Part shown: positions 17,621 through 27,832 of the stretch, in pieces
Numbering within the stretch: position 1 is the stretch's first letter
Layout of the letters: each line of letters begins with the position of its first letter
From: Photobacterium carnosum
Lineage (GTDB): Bacteria; Pseudomonadota; Gammaproteobacteria; Enterobacterales; Vibrionaceae
Length of the DNA: 64,000 bases
Reading direction: 5' to 3'
Assembly (NCBI RefSeq): GCF_002849605.1
Contig: NZ_NPIB01000001.1
Location: forward strand, 434,001 to 498,000
Translations under genes and position numbers: made by a program
Notes under the pieces: generated by a model
What the model saw: only the letters and a program-made list of their open reading frames with translations
Database searches by the model: none
What the model was told of the DNA's origin: nothing

Positions 17621-18805
17621 TCATGACAAACCTAATTCAATTAAAATACATTCAGCAATACGGTCGAGGGGAAGATCATGACTAGAAATGCCAGCTTTAG
17701 CAACTGCTTGTGGCATACCATATACAACACAGCTCTCTTCATCTTGAGCCCAAACGGTCGAACCATTGGCTTTTAGCATGCGAGCACCTTCACGCCCATC
17801 AGCACCCATGCCCGTCAGCACTATTGATAACACCCGATCATTAAACACTTTTGCAGCTGATCCAAACGTCACATCAACACAAGGTTTATAATTCATTCGA
17901 TCGCCACCATCAATAATTCGTAGTCGTGCTCCGACGTTACGTCCATCGACCATCATCTGCTGTCCGCCTTGCGCTAAATAAGCAACGCCAGCACGTAGTA
18001 TATCGCCATCTTGGGCTTCTTTTACTTCTATACGGCACAAGTTATTCAATCGAGCAGCAAAAGCGGCAGTAAATGTCACGGGCATATGCTGTATTAACAC
18101 AATCGGATGAGGAAAATTAGCAGGTAATTGGGTCAATATTTTTTGCAAAGCAACAGGGCCACCCGTAGAAGTACCAATGGCGAGTAGCTGATATTTTTTT
18201 CCTGATGCGCGAAAATGAAATGGCATTGATGGGGTCATTGCCGAGCCTGCCATTGCAGACCCCGTTAGCGCACGTCCAGCGGTCGAAGTAACCGTGGTGT
18301 TCGGTGTTGCCATCACTTTAGCCGTTATGGCTGGAGTATGACGAACAAAGGGCGTTGATGCAGATTTAATTGACGAAGCTAGACTGCTATTTCTACGCAA
18401 ATAAAAGCGCTTACCCGCTAACTCCGCTACGCGTTTTTGTAATAAATCGACGGCATCATCACGATTACGGGCAATATCTTCAAATTTTTTCGGCAAGAAA
18501 TCTAATGCGCCAGCATCCAATGCATCTAAGGTTGATTTAGCGCCAGCTTGCGTTAAAGAAGAAAACATCAAAATAGGTGTTGGGGCAATTCTCATTATTT
18601 CACGAACAGCGGTAATCCCATCCATCACCGGCATTTCAATATCCATGGTAATAACATCAGGCTGTAAATGTTTAACCATTTCACATGCTTCTTTACCGTT
18701 AGTGGCATTACCAATAACCGTTAATCGTGGATCAGCATTAATGATTTCACTAACGCGACGACGAAAAAAACTTGAATCATCAACGACTAACACCTTTATT
18801 GCCAT
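17621..18805 (-). CDS. cheB: protein-glutamate methylesterase CheB
   Basis: CheB removes methyl groups from receptors during adaptation and is activated by phosphorylation from CheA. The receiver domain has phospho-acceptor Asp55 in [13 protein letters not shown]. The methylesterase domain has Ser213 in [14 protein letters not shown], His240 in VLIQHMP, and the acidic residue in [10 protein letters not shown]. The linker (residues about 135-200) is unusually long and rich in Ala, Thr and Ser. At 394 residues it is somewhat longer than E. coli CheB. The 74-bp gap to cheA has no obvious signal. Confidence 0.96.
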   Translation of the reverse strand: MAIKVLVVDDSSFFRRRVSEIINADPRLTVIGNATNGKEACEMVKHLQPDVITMDIEMPVMDGITAVREIMRIAPTPILMFSSLTQAGAKSTLDALDAGALDFLPKKFEDIARNRDDAVDLLQKRVAELAGKRFYLRRNSSLASSIKSASTPFVRHTPAITAKVMATPNTTVTSTAGRALTGSAMAGSAMTPSMPFHFRASGKKYQLLAIGTSTGGPVALQKILTQLPANFPHPIVLIQHMPVTFTAAFAARLNNLCRIEVKEAQDGDILRAGVAYLAQGGQQMMVDGRNVGARLRIIDGGDRMNYKPCVDVTFGSAAKVFNDRVLSIVLTGMGADGREGARMLKANGSTVWAQDEESCVVYGMPQAVAKAGISSHDLPLDRIAECILIELGLS

Positions 18806-18879
18806 TTTCTTTTATTCCTTTACTTACACAACACTGTAAACATGAACACCATGGATAACATGACCATTATTGTTAATAA

Positions 18880-21108
18880 TTAGCGTCTTACATAATGATT
18901 TAATAGATTTGGCACATCTAAAATAAGTGCAATATGACCATCACTGGTAATCGTTGCTCCAGCCATACCCGGCGTTCCTTTTAGCAATTTATCTAATGGT
19001 TTAATCACCACTTCTTCTTGGCCAATCAAACTATCAACAACAAATCCGATCCGTTGAGGCCCCGTTTGTACAATCACTACATGACCATAACTATTATGTT
19101 GTTTATTAGTCTTTGATTTTTTTGATAACCAATCTTGTAAATAAAATAACGGTATCGCTTTTTCACGCACAATAATCGTCAATTGACCATCAACTGTGTG
19201 CGTTTTAGTTAAATCCAAATGAAAAATTTCATTCACATTTGCCAATGGTAAGGCAAAGGGTTGTTGTGCGACCCCAACCATCAATGTTGGTAAGATTGCT
19301 AATGTTAATGGTACTTTAATATCAATCCGTGTCCCTTTCCCTAAGGTAGAATCAATCACGATTGAGCCATTAAGTTGGTTAATGCTGGTTTTCACCACAT
19401 CCATGCCAACACCACGTCCTGAAATATCAGAAATCTCTTTTTTAGTTGAAAATCCTGGTGCAAAAATCAGGTTATAAGCATCATTATCACTCAAACGAGA
19501 AGCCGCATCGTGATCCATCATGCCACGATCAATCGCAATCTGACGCAATTTATTAGCATCCATACCCGCACCATCATCAGCAATGGTTAAACGAATATGA
19601 TCCCCTTCTTGTGACGCGGATAACAATACTTTACCAGTCGATGATTTACCTGCTTGTTCTCGTACAGCTGGCATTTCAATACCATGATCAACTGAATTTC
19701 GAACCAAGTGAACTAACGGATCAGCCAAAGCTTCGACTAAGTTTTTATCAAGATCGGTATCTTCACCCACCATCTCAAGCACAATTTCTTTATTGAGGCT
19801 ACGGGCTAAATCACGTACAACACGCGGAAAACGACCAAAGACTTTCTTAATCGGCTGCATACGGGTTTTCATGACCGCCCCTTGAAGATCAGCAGTAACA
19901 ACATCCAGTGTTGATACCGCTTTTGACATTTCTTCATCGGTAGTATTTAAGCCTAAACTCACAAGTCGATTGCGCACTAAGACTAACTCACCCACCATAT
20001 TCATAATGATATCAAGGGTTGAGGTATCAACACGTACCGTAGTATCAGCCTGTGGCTTAGGTTTATCTTTACTAGGTGGCAATGGCGAACGATTAGCAGG
20101 CTCACTTATTACCGTTGGCGGCGTAACTAACGCCGAATTTTTAACAGCAGCTACTTCGATAACTGGCGTACTGTGTACAACTTTATCCGTAGATGTAGAT
20201 GTAGATGTAGATGTAGCTGTAGATGTAGATGTAGATAGATCATGGTCAACCTGGGGTGCGCAACCAATGCCATGTAATTCATCTAATAGATTTTCAAACT
20301 CATCATCCGTCATTACATTTTCACTAACACCCATTCTATTTTCATTCGCAGTTATTGGCGTTACAGTGATCTCAGCCGACGTTGCTGTTGAAGCTATTGT
20401 TGCAGCAGTTACCACAGAATCGGCAGCGCCTGGGGCATTACCACTACCATGTAGCTCATCTAATAAACGTTCAAACTCATCATCGGTAATATCATTACTT
20501 TCAACACTTGCAACAGTATTAGCGATAACAGCAGTTGGTGATGATGATGGTGAATGACCCACACCATGTAATTCATCTAATAAGCGTTCAAATTCATCTT
20601 GGGTAATATCATCAACAGAATTAGCCGCAATCGCACTTGTCGATAAAGAAACCGCGGGGGGGTTACTGCTTACTACCGGAGTTTCAACTACAGCGTCAAG
20701 CGTCACGTCAACAGTCACTGGCGGTAAACTATAATGATGTAATTGCCCCAATAATGCGTTATCTGCTTTGATCAATGGCTGGTGTTCTTGTACTTGAGCA
20801 AACATCACATTAATACAATCTAGCGCTTCTAAAATCACATCCATTAATTCGGAGGTCACTTTACGCTTACCTGTACGTAAGAGATCAAATACATTTTCAG
20901 CGCCATGACAAGCTTCAACCAACTCCGTCAATGATAAAAAACCAGCCCCACCTTTTACGGTATGAAAACCACGAAAGATGGCGTTTAATAATTCACTATT
21001 ATCAGGACTACGTTCAAGCTCAACCAATTGCTCAGACAGTAATTCAAGGATCTCTCCGGCTTCAATCAGAAAGTCTTGTAGGATATCTTCATCTAAATTA
21101 AAACTCAT
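18880..21108 (-). CDS. cheA: chemotaxis histidine kinase CheA
   Basis: CheA phosphorylates CheY and CheB in response to receptor signals. The P1 domain carries phospho-His49 in FRGFHTVKGGAGFL. The linker (residues about 130-350) contains three copies of a DEFERLLDELHG motif (168-182, 207-221, 266-280) and then a Thr-Ser run (292-307). P3 dimerisation (VRVDTSTLDIIMNMVGELV), P4 ATPase (VRNSVDHGIE, GDHIRLTIADDGAGMD, GRGVGMDVV) and P5 CheW-like domains follow. It is 742 residues. In Vibrio a linker region called LID binds ParP/ParC; the triplicated motif probably belongs to it (inference). It is 8 bp from cheZ. Confidence 0.96.
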   Translation of the reverse strand: MSFNLDEDILQDFLIEAGEILELLSEQLVELERSPDNSELLNAIFRGFHTVKGGAGFLSLTELVEACHGAENVFDLLRTGKRKVTSELMDVILEALDCINVMFAQVQEHQPLIKADNALLGQLHHYSLPPVTVDVTLDAVVETPVVSSNPPAVSLSTSAIAANSVDDITQDEFERLLDELHGVGHSPSSSPTAVIANTVASVESNDITDDEFERLLDELHGSGNAPGAADSVVTAATIASTATSAEITVTPITANENRMGVSENVMTDDEFENLLDELHGIGCAPQVDHDLSTSTSTATSTSTSTSTDKVVHSTPVIEVAAVKNSALVTPPTVISEPANRSPLPPSKDKPKPQADTTVRVDTSTLDIIMNMVGELVLVRNRLVSLGLNTTDEEMSKAVSTLDVVTADLQGAVMKTRMQPIKKVFGRFPRVVRDLARSLNKEIVLEMVGEDTDLDKNLVEALADPLVHLVRNSVDHGIEMPAVREQAGKSSTGKVLLSASQEGDHIRLTIADDGAGMDANKLRQIAIDRGMMDHDAASRLSDNDAYNLIFAPGFSTKKEISDISGRGVGMDVVKTSINQLNGSIVIDSTLGKGTRIDIKVPLTLAILPTLMVGVAQQPFALPLANVNEIFHLDLTKTHTVDGQLTIIVREKAIPLFYLQDWLSKKSKTNKQHNSYGHVVIVQTGPQRIGFVVDSLIGQEEVVIKPLDKLLKGTPGMAGATITSDGHIALILDVPNLLNHYVRR
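20189..20236. repeat. hexanucleotide tandem repeat in the cheA linker
   Basis: Eight head-to-tail GTAGAT units on the plus strand (seven exact, the fifth reading GTAGCT). Read in the cheA frame they encode a Thr-Ser run with one Ala. The unit is a multiple of three, so slippage would change linker length without a frameshift. Confidence 0.97.
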
Positions 21109-21116
21109 AAAGTTCT

Positions 21117-21839
21117 CTAAAATCCAAGAGTTGAAAGTAAATCATCAACATCGTCTTGTGATGAAACCGTATCTTCACGCTGCTGAGGATTTATAATAGG
21201 TCCTTCAGCTATAACGCCTAACGGTAATCGCTGTTCTGCCGTCGAAATAGAGGCTTGCTCAAGACCAAATGCTTGTAAAACATCTAGCATTCGCTCTTCA
21301 ACTTCATGCACTAACGTGATCACTCGTCGAATCACCTGTCCGGTAAGATCTTGAAAATCTTGAGCCATTAAGATATCGGTTAAATGCTCACGTAACAGTG
21401 AACTATCTTGATCAACTTGGAGCAATAACGCATTAATATCATGACAAAGCTGTTTAAAATCGGTCAACGCAATTTGGCCAATCATTAATCGCTGCCATTG
21501 CGGATGAAGACTCTGCAATGTTTGTTGTAATTGTTCAGCAATAGGCAAGGTTATTTCAACCGCGTCCATAGTGCGGTTAGCAGCAGCTTCAGTTTTATCA
21601 ATAACATAAGATAAACTATCTCGTGCATCTGGAATATCCGTTTCCGCTAAATCCCGCCAACGTAGATCTTGTCGAAAACTGGCTAAACAATCATGCAATT
21701 GGCGAGTCATTTTCCCCACTTCCTCATACATAGGCGCATGATGACGTTCAACTAAAGTCTGCACTAACGTGTTAGCTTGTTGTTGTTGTCTTTGCTCAAG
21801 CAACACCACTAACTGCTGTGCTTGCTCTAATGAAATCAT
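21117..21839 (-). CDS. cheZ: CheY phosphatase CheZ
   Basis: CheZ speeds dephosphorylation of CheY-P, ending a tumble or reversal signal. It has the long helical hairpin of the family with the catalytic region ILMAQDFQDLTGQVIRRV. The extreme C-terminal helix SSQDDVDDLLSTLGF is the CheY-binding peptide. It is 240 residues. It is 27 bp downstream of cheY in the operon. Confidence 0.96.
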   Translation of the reverse strand: MISLEQAQQLVVLLEQRQQQQANTLVQTLVERHHAPMYEEVGKMTRQLHDCLASFRQDLRWRDLAETDIPDARDSLSYVIDKTEAAANRTMDAVEITLPIAEQLQQTLQSLHPQWQRLMIGQIALTDFKQLCHDINALLLQVDQDSSLLREHLTDILMAQDFQDLTGQVIRRVITLVHEVEERMLDVLQAFGLEQASISTAEQRLPLGVIAEGPIINPQQREDTVSSQDDVDDLLSTLGF

Positions 21840-21866
21840 GGTTATCTTTCCCTATGCCAAACATAA

Positions 21867-22241
21867 TTACTGCTGTAATCGTTCAAAAATCTTCGCCAAT
21901 TTTTCTTTTAATGTCACTGCATTAAAAGGCTTAACGATATAGCCATTGACGCCAGCTTGAGCGGCTTCAATAATTTGATCGCGTTTAGCTTCAGCGGTAA
22001 TCATTAATACAGGCAAATGTTTCAATTGCTCATCAGCTCGGATTTGACGTAACAAATCAATACCTTGCATACCTGGCATGTTCCAATCAGTCACCACAAA
22101 ATCAAAATCACCACGCTTTAGTAATGGTAATGCGGTTAAACCATCATCCGCTTCTACGGTATTATTAAACCCCAAATCCCGCAGTAAATTTTTTACAATT
22201 CGACGCATTGTTGAAAAATCATCAACAATAAGAATTTTCAT
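21867..22241 (-). CDS. cheY: chemotaxis response regulator CheY
   Basis: The phosphorylated form binds FliM to change flagellar rotation. It shows the acidic pocket in ILIVDDF, phospho-acceptor Asp52 in [13 protein letters not shown], the switch Thr in MITAEAK, and Lys in YIVKPF. I list the ATG at 22241 (124 residues). An upstream in-frame GTG at 22265 would add MEVILNTN, a peptide that resembles the annotated start of V. cholerae CheY3. However, the strong GGAGGTG lies within that extension and fits an internal TTG best. The start is therefore unsettled. Confidence 0.95.
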   Translation of the reverse strand: MKILIVDDFSTMRRIVKNLLRDLGFNNTVEADDGLTALPLLKRGDFDFVVTDWNMPGMQGIDLLRQIRADEQLKHLPVLMITAEAKRDQIIEAAQAGVNGYIVKPFNAVTLKEKLAKIFERLQQ

Positions 22242-22322
22242 ATTAGTATTCAAAATCACCTCCACAGCGAAATCTGTGTTGTTCTTAGTTATAAAATAAT
22301 TGTTTTGTTACTATTATCGAAA

Positions 22323-23045
22323 TTATGCAGCCCAAACCTTTAACTTAGCCCGCAAACGTTGCATTGCTTGACTATGAATCTGACAAATACGTGATTCACT
22401 CACACCAATAACAGCACCAATTTCCTTTAAATTCATTTCTGCGTCGTAATACAGTGATAACACCAACGCTTCTCGCTCGGGTAATGTTTTAATCGCTGCC
22501 GCTAAACTGTGACGGAAACTATCATCAACAACATCTTGAAATGGCGTATTTTGATTGATGTCATCTGCATGCATCATCGTTTCTTCACCACCAGCAAGAT
22601 CAGCGATCCCAACAATGCGACCACAATTAACATCATTTAATGCCTGATGATATTGCTCTAACGGCATTTCAAGAAACTGTGATATTTCAATATCTGTTGG
22701 ATCTCGTCCAAGGCTGTGTTCAAGTTTTGAAATAGCATCACTAATTCGACGATTATTTTTATATACAGACCGCGGAACCCAATCGCCACGTCGAATATCG
22801 TCTAACATCGCGCCACGAATACGGATCCCAGCAAAGGTTTCAAAACTCGCACCTTTAGTCGGATCATAATTTTGGTGCGCTTCTAACAAACCGATCATGC
22901 CTGATTGAATCAAATCTTCGACCAAGACACTGGGTGGCAACCGTGCCATTAAATGATGAGCTATCCGTTTAACCAATGTCGAATAACGTTCAATAAACGC
23001 CTGTGGACTTGGTTGATAACGGCTATACGTTAACGTTTTATTCAC
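22323..23045 (-). CDS. fliA: flagellar sigma factor FliA (sigma-28)
   Basis: FliA directs late flagellar and chemotaxis transcription and is held by the anti-sigma factor FlgM until the hook is complete; flgM is not in the window. Region 2 is seen in LIQSGMIGLLEAHQNYDP and FETFAGIRIRGAMLDDIRR, and the region 4 helix-turn-helix in IGAVIGVSESRICQIHSQA. It is 240 residues. It overlaps flhG by 8 bp, linking its expression to the polarity genes. A likely target promoter is upstream of the flagellin. Confidence 0.97.
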   Translation of the reverse strand: MNKTLTYSRYQPSPQAFIERYSTLVKRIAHHLMARLPPSVLVEDLIQSGMIGLLEAHQNYDPTKGASFETFAGIRIRGAMLDDIRRGDWVPRSVYKNNRRISDAISKLEHSLGRDPTDIEISQFLEMPLEQYHQALNDVNCGRIVGIADLAGGEETMMHADDINQNTPFQDVVDDSFRHSLAAAIKTLPEREALVLSLYYDAEMNLKEIGAVIGVSESRICQIHSQAMQRLRAKLKVWAA

Positions 23046-23928
23046 GAATAAAAGCCTCCATGGCTCGTGGTTTATGCACTAACAATCGTTCAACAAAAAA
23101 TTCCAAATGCCCACCAGGATGATGTGGTAGCGGCCATGTCATCGCTTTTGATGCGAGTGAATTTAATGCTAATGCCGCAGGGCTATGTGGAAACGCCTCA
23201 ACCACGAGTTTTTGACGCTTAACCGCTTGGCGAACATTATCATCAAGTGGTATACATGCCGCGAGCTCAAGGTTGGCATCAAGAAAACGTTCGGTTACTC
23301 GGGTTAACTTAATGAATAAATCACGCCCTTCACGATAACTACGAACCATATTGGCAACAATCTTAAATCGTTGAATATCATACTCACGACTCAGAATTTT
23401 CATTAATGCATATGCATCTGTGATCGAGGTCGGTTCATCACAAACCACAATAACAACGTCTTGAGCAGCACGCGCAAAACTCAGCACCATGTCAGAAATA
23501 CCGGCTGCGGTATCAACAATAAAAAAATCAAGTTCATGCTGTAAATTACTAAAAGCTCGAATCAAACCCACATGTTGAGCTGGGGTTAATTCCGCCATAT
23601 TTTGCGTACCAGAAGCTGAAGGGATAATTTTTACGCCATAAGGACCTTCGATAATAATATCTTCAAGTTCACATACCCCAGCCAGTACGTGCGACAAATT
23701 TCGTCCCGCACGTAAACCAAGCATCACATCAACATTCGCCAGTCCAAGATCAGCATCAAGTACCATCACTCGCTTACCCTGACGAGCCATTGAAATAGCC
23801 ATATTAAGAGTGATATTGGTTTTTCCCACGCCTCCTTTACCGCCAGTAACCGTAATGACTTTCGTCGATGTTAATTGGGTCATTCGACGCAAACCACTCG
23901 CTTGATCGTACATAATGTTCTCAGTCAT
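23038..23928 (-). CDS. flhG: flagellar number regulator FlhG (FleN), MinD-like ATPase
   Basis: FlhG restricts polar flagellum number by acting on FlhF and, in related species, on FlrA/FleQ. The N-terminal YDQASGLRRM is the DQAxGLR activator helix that stimulates FlhF GTPase. Deviant Walker A GGKGGVGKTNITL, VLDADLGLANVD and the DTAAG switch II follow. I start it at the ATG at 23928 (MTENIMYDQ, 296 residues), matching the family; a longer frame to 23973 runs into flhF. It overlaps flhF by 8 bp. Confidence 0.95.
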   Translation of the reverse strand: MTENIMYDQASGLRRMTQLTSTKVITVTGGKGGVGKTNITLNMAISMARQGKRVMVLDADLGLANVDVMLGLRAGRNLSHVLAGVCELEDIIIEGPYGVKIIPSASGTQNMAELTPAQHVGLIRAFSNLQHELDFFIVDTAAGISDMVLSFARAAQDVVIVVCDEPTSITDAYALMKILSREYDIQRFKIVANMVRSYREGRDLFIKLTRVTERFLDANLELAACIPLDDNVRQAVKRQKLVVEAFPHSPAALALNSLASKAMTWPLPHHPGGHLEFFVERLLVHKPRAMEAFIRE

Positions 23929-25519
23929 AAAAATCGGCCGCATTATTATCTGGGCTATCACTAGACCAGACATGAGATTGCTGTGACAGTTCTAACTCTA
24001 ACAACTCATTGGCGCGCGAAACGAGATAATTCCCGGTCGCTACTTTTAAGTCTTCAGGAACCCGTTGACCATCCGCTAAATAGGCAATGGGTAACGCATT
24101 TTGAATAGCAACCCCAATGATTTCCCCTAAGCTTAACGATTCATCAAGCTTGGTTAATACACAACCTGATAATGGAATACGGCGAAAATGCTCAAGCGTT
24201 TCTTGAAGTACTCGCCGTTGTGATGTCGCTGGCATAACTAAATAACTGCGGATCTTAGCGCCGCTATTTTGCATTAATGTATCTAATTGTTCAGATAGAC
24301 GAATATCCCGTTGACCCATGCCTGCGGTATCAAGCAGCACTAATCGACGATGACGTAACTGATGAAGTATATCGGCCAGTTCCTGTGCATCTTTAGCAAC
24401 TCTTACTGGACATCCCATAATTCGACCATAAGTGGCCAGTTGTTCATGGGCACCAATACGATAATTATCGGTGGTAACTAATGCAATTTGATGTGGTCCA
24501 AATTCCATAGCAGCACGTGCAGCCAGTTTTGCTATTGTGGTGGTTTTTCCCACTCCGGTCGGTCCAAGTAGCGCCACAACACCACCCACTTCTAAAATAC
24601 AGTCATCAGTGGTGATCAATTGATCGGCTAATAAATCTAGCAAGGCTGGCCATGCTTCATTAATCGGTAAATCTTCAGATATATAGCACGCAAATTGATC
24701 GGCCAATTGATCAGATAAACCCATCGTCTTAAGCCGTTTAATCATCATTGCTCGCATCGGTTCTTGGCGTTCAACTTCTTGCCACATTAGTCCCGATAAT
24801 TGATGCTCTAATAAACGTCGAATAGAGATAATTTCGGCACGCATACCCTCTAATTCATCGTCTTTTCTCGTCCCTTTGGCTTCATAGCGACTCGGGTCTA
24901 AACGGGGCTTACGACCAACTGACGCTTCTCGTTCATAGTGTTTTGATGATGGGCGGGTATAGTCACCAATATTGAGATCTTGAGGGTGATCATCATAACG
25001 GCGTGCAGGTTTCGACGGTGACGATAAGCTTTGACGCTCAGCGGTCAGTTGCTGACGCTGTTGGTCATGATTATCATTATGATAATCATGCTGACGCGCT
25101 TGCCCTCGATCACCATCATTCGTATGGTTAGGTTGTGATTGCTGCTGATTTTGATGCTTAGATTGGCGTTGCAACAATGCCGTTAATGAATCAACTGATG
25201 CCATCTCATCGGGTACATTTGTTGTCGCTGCATAATTTTGTAATACACTGGCAAACTGCTTCGATACTAAAGGGCTAACATTAACTTTATCATCGGCAAG
25301 TTTGCGTCGAGCTTGACCTAAACCTTGTTCTAATTCATCACGCGCTACATGGTTATTTTTAATATTTGATGGATGAGGTTCAGGATCGACCGCGGCAACA
25401 ATTTCAACCCCACCAGACACTTTTTTATTTGACATAATCACCGCATCGGGGCCGAGCTCTTCTTTGACTTCGCTAAGTGCAGATCTCATATCCTTGGCAA
25501 AAAATCGTTTAATTTTCAA
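23921..25519 (-). CDS. flhF: flagellar pole-selection GTPase FlhF
   Basis: An SRP-type GTPase that marks the pole for flagellar assembly and recruits FliF. The N-terminal basic domain (MKIKRFFAKDMRSALSEVKE) is followed by a long Gln/Asn/His-rich linker (about residues 110-210). The NG domain then shows G1 LLGPTGVGKTTTIAKLA, ALVTTDNYRIGAHEQL, G3 LLDTAGMGQRD and G4 LTKLDESLSLG. It is 532 residues. It is first in the flhF-flhG-fliA-che operon, 51 bp after flhA. Confidence 0.96.
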   Translation of the reverse strand: MKIKRFFAKDMRSALSEVKEELGPDAVIMSNKKVSGGVEIVAAVDPEPHPSNIKNNHVARDELEQGLGQARRKLADDKVNVSPLVSKQFASVLQNYAATTNVPDEMASVDSLTALLQRQSKHQNQQQSQPNHTNDGDRGQARQHDYHNDNHDQQRQQLTAERQSLSSPSKPARRYDDHPQDLNIGDYTRPSSKHYEREASVGRKPRLDPSRYEAKGTRKDDELEGMRAEIISIRRLLEHQLSGLMWQEVERQEPMRAMMIKRLKTMGLSDQLADQFACYISEDLPINEAWPALLDLLADQLITTDDCILEVGGVVALLGPTGVGKTTTIAKLAARAAMEFGPHQIALVTTDNYRIGAHEQLATYGRIMGCPVRVAKDAQELADILHQLRHRRLVLLDTAGMGQRDIRLSEQLDTLMQNSGAKIRSYLVMPATSQRRVLQETLEHFRRIPLSGCVLTKLDESLSLGEIIGVAIQNALPIAYLADGQRVPEDLKVATGNYLVSRANELLELELSQQSHVWSSDSPDNNAADFYD

Positions 25520-25570
25520 ACTTAATTCCCTATCAGCAAGTGCTTAAATTAGTGTTCACTTTCAACATTA

Positions 25571-27667
25571 TTAATGACCTACAGCATTAACAATTCGAAT
25601 TTGCTTTTCATCGGGCACTTCTTGATAAGAAAGTACTCTCAAAGTCGGAATGGTATTTTTGACAAATTTTGCCAAGGTAGAACGTAATACACCGGAAGTT
25701 AATAACACCGCAGGTTCACCTTTTAATTCTTGTTGCTGAGTCGCTTCTGTCAGTGAATTCTGTAAACGTTCGGCTAGCCCAGGTTCAATACCTGACGACT
25801 CGCCCCCCGCAGACTGCATCGTTTGATGCAATATCTGTTCCAACTCAGGAACTAAAGTAATGACGGGTAATTCTGCTTCTATTCCATTGATTTCTTGACA
25901 AATTAAACGTTTTAATCCAATACGAGCTGCTGCGGTTAAAATGTCAGGATCTTGACTCTTGGTTGAGTACTCAGACAAAGTTTGAACAATGGTTCGAATA
26001 TCTCGTAATGGAATAGCTTCGTTAAGTAAGTTCTGCATCACTTTCACCACCGCCCCAAGAGGCAATTGTTCTGGTACAAAACCATCAACCAATTTAGGGG
26101 TTGATTGACCTAGCATTTCAAGTAGATTTTGAACTTCTTCATGACCCAACAATTGTGCCGCATGATTGGTAAGTAATTGACTTAAATGGGTAGCTAGCAC
26201 AGTGGCAGAATCCACCACGGTGTAACCTAAAGCTTGTGCATGTTCACGTTGTGAGACTTGAATCCATACTGCTTCCAAACCAAACGCGGGATCGAGCGTA
26301 CGTTCACCATCAATATTGCCAAATACTTGACCAGGATTAATGGCTAAATCCATATTGGGGTGAATATTAGCTTCACCACAGGTGACACCCATAAGGCTGA
26401 TACGGTAGCTATTAGGCGGGAGTTCTAAATTATCGCGAATATGTACCGGTGGAATGAGGAAACCAAAATCTTGAGACAGTTTTTTACGTACCCCTTTAAC
26501 GCGCTCTAACAACTCACCGCCTTGGTCTTTATCAACCATCGAAATCAACCGATAACCGACTTCAAGTCCAATCGTATCGACAGGCTGAACATCATCCCAT
26601 GACAACTCTTTCATCGGTTGAATCATCGCCATATCATGCATGGGTGGTTCTTTTTCAACTAACGCTGCGATCTGATCTTTTTTGTAGCGCCAATACGCCG
26701 CGCCACCAATAATAGCGGCCAAAAATAGAAACGGCACATGGGGCATGCCAGGAACAATCCCCATTACAAATAAAATAACCCCAGTAATAATCAATGCTTG
26801 AGGATTATTAAACATTTGGAAATACATCTGCTGGCCCATGTCTTCGTCAGTATTTTGACGAGTTACCAGCATTGCCGCACCAATCGACAACAATAATGAT
26901 GGGATCTGTGCGACCAAGCCATCGCCAATAGTAAGCAGGCTATATATTTCTATCGCTTCCATAAAGGCTAAGCCATGCTGGCTCATACCAATGATTAATC
27001 CACCGATAATATTAATAAATAAAATCAAAATACCCGCTATTGCATCCCCTTTAACAAACTTAGATGCACCGTCCATCGAGCCATAAAAATCCGCTTCTTT
27101 TGTCACCTCAAAACGACGTGTACGTGCTTGATCTTGATCAATCAAACCTGCATTTAAATCAGCATCAATTGCCATTTGTTTACCGGGTAAAGCATCAAGA
27201 GTAAAGCGAGCACTAACTTCTGAAATACGCCCCGCACCTTTAGTAACAACCATAAAGTTAATGATCATTAGAATAAGAAATACCACCAAACCGACGGCAT
27301 AATTACCACCAATCACCACCGAACCAAAAGCATCAATAACCTGTCCTGCAGCATCAGATCCTTCATGACCATGTAATAACACCACACGAGTAGAAGCTAC
27401 GTTGAGAGCTAAACGTAATAAGGTTGCGATAAGTAATACGGTCGGGAAAGCGGCAAAATCGAGGGGGCGACGGGTGTAAACAGTCACTAACAACACCACT
27501 AATGACAACGCAATATTAAAGGTAAATGTCATATCCAATAATAATGGCGGCATTGGCAGAATAATCATCGCCAAGGTGGCTAACACCATCACCGGAGCGC
27601 CCATTGCAGGCATATTCTGTAAACGCGCTAACGGTAAGCGTGCAGCAAAAGGAATTGAAAGCTTCAT
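25571..27667 (-). CDS. flhA: flagellar type III export gate protein FlhA
   Basis: The largest export-gate subunit: eight membrane helices couple the proton motive force to export and a cytoplasmic nonamer docks substrates. It shows the FHIPEP-family loop GRISEVSARFTLDALPGKQM and GDAIAGILILFINIIGG, then the soluble domain from about residue 330 to the end. It is 698 residues, normal for the family. A sigma-54-type promoter lies 91 bp upstream, so flhA can be transcribed apart from flhB. Confidence 0.97.
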   Translation of the reverse strand: MKLSIPFAARLPLARLQNMPAMGAPVMVLATLAMIILPMPPLLLDMTFTFNIALSLVVLLVTVYTRRPLDFAAFPTVLLIATLLRLALNVASTRVVLLHGHEGSDAAGQVIDAFGSVVIGGNYAVGLVVFLILMIINFMVVTKGAGRISEVSARFTLDALPGKQMAIDADLNAGLIDQDQARTRRFEVTKEADFYGSMDGASKFVKGDAIAGILILFINIIGGLIIGMSQHGLAFMEAIEIYSLLTIGDGLVAQIPSLLLSIGAAMLVTRQNTDEDMGQQMYFQMFNNPQALIITGVILFVMGIVPGMPHVPFLFLAAIIGGAAYWRYKKDQIAALVEKEPPMHDMAMIQPMKELSWDDVQPVDTIGLEVGYRLISMVDKDQGGELLERVKGVRKKLSQDFGFLIPPVHIRDNLELPPNSYRISLMGVTCGEANIHPNMDLAINPGQVFGNIDGERTLDPAFGLEAVWIQVSQREHAQALGYTVVDSATVLATHLSQLLTNHAAQLLGHEEVQNLLEMLGQSTPKLVDGFVPEQLPLGAVVKVMQNLLNEAIPLRDIRTIVQTLSEYSTKSQDPDILTAAARIGLKRLICQEINGIEAELPVITLVPELEQILHQTMQSAGGESSGIEPGLAERLQNSLTEATQQQELKGEPAVLLTSGVLRSTLAKFVKNTIPTLRVLSYQEVPDEKQIRIVNAVGH

Positions 27668-27757
27668 TCTATTTTTATTACATCACGATTATTGGCATGA
27701 ACGTGAAAGTTACAGATTGACGTTAATCTATAACTCATCACAAAGACATTAGCTTAA

Positions 27758-27772
27758 GCAATTATCATGCCG
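27758..27772 (-). promoter_or_regulatory. sigma-54 promoter of flhA
   Basis: On the minus strand CGGCAT-N5-TTGC matches the sigma-54 -24/-12 consensus TGGCAC-N5-TTGC, with the essential GG and GC spaced correctly. It lies in the 165-bp gap between flhB and flhA. FlrC would be the expected activator. Confidence 0.7.
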
Positions 27773-27832
27773 CATAATCCTGCCATTATTTTGACAGTAA
27801 ATTTAGACTGTTAGTGTTCAGCTCTATTTTTA

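Noticed and set aside
19970-20557. 195-codon plus-strand ORF opposite cheA
   Set aside because: Mirrors the Ala/Thr/Ser-rich and hexanucleotide-repeat part of the CheA linker (DVDVDV run); no ribosome site or recognisable domain.
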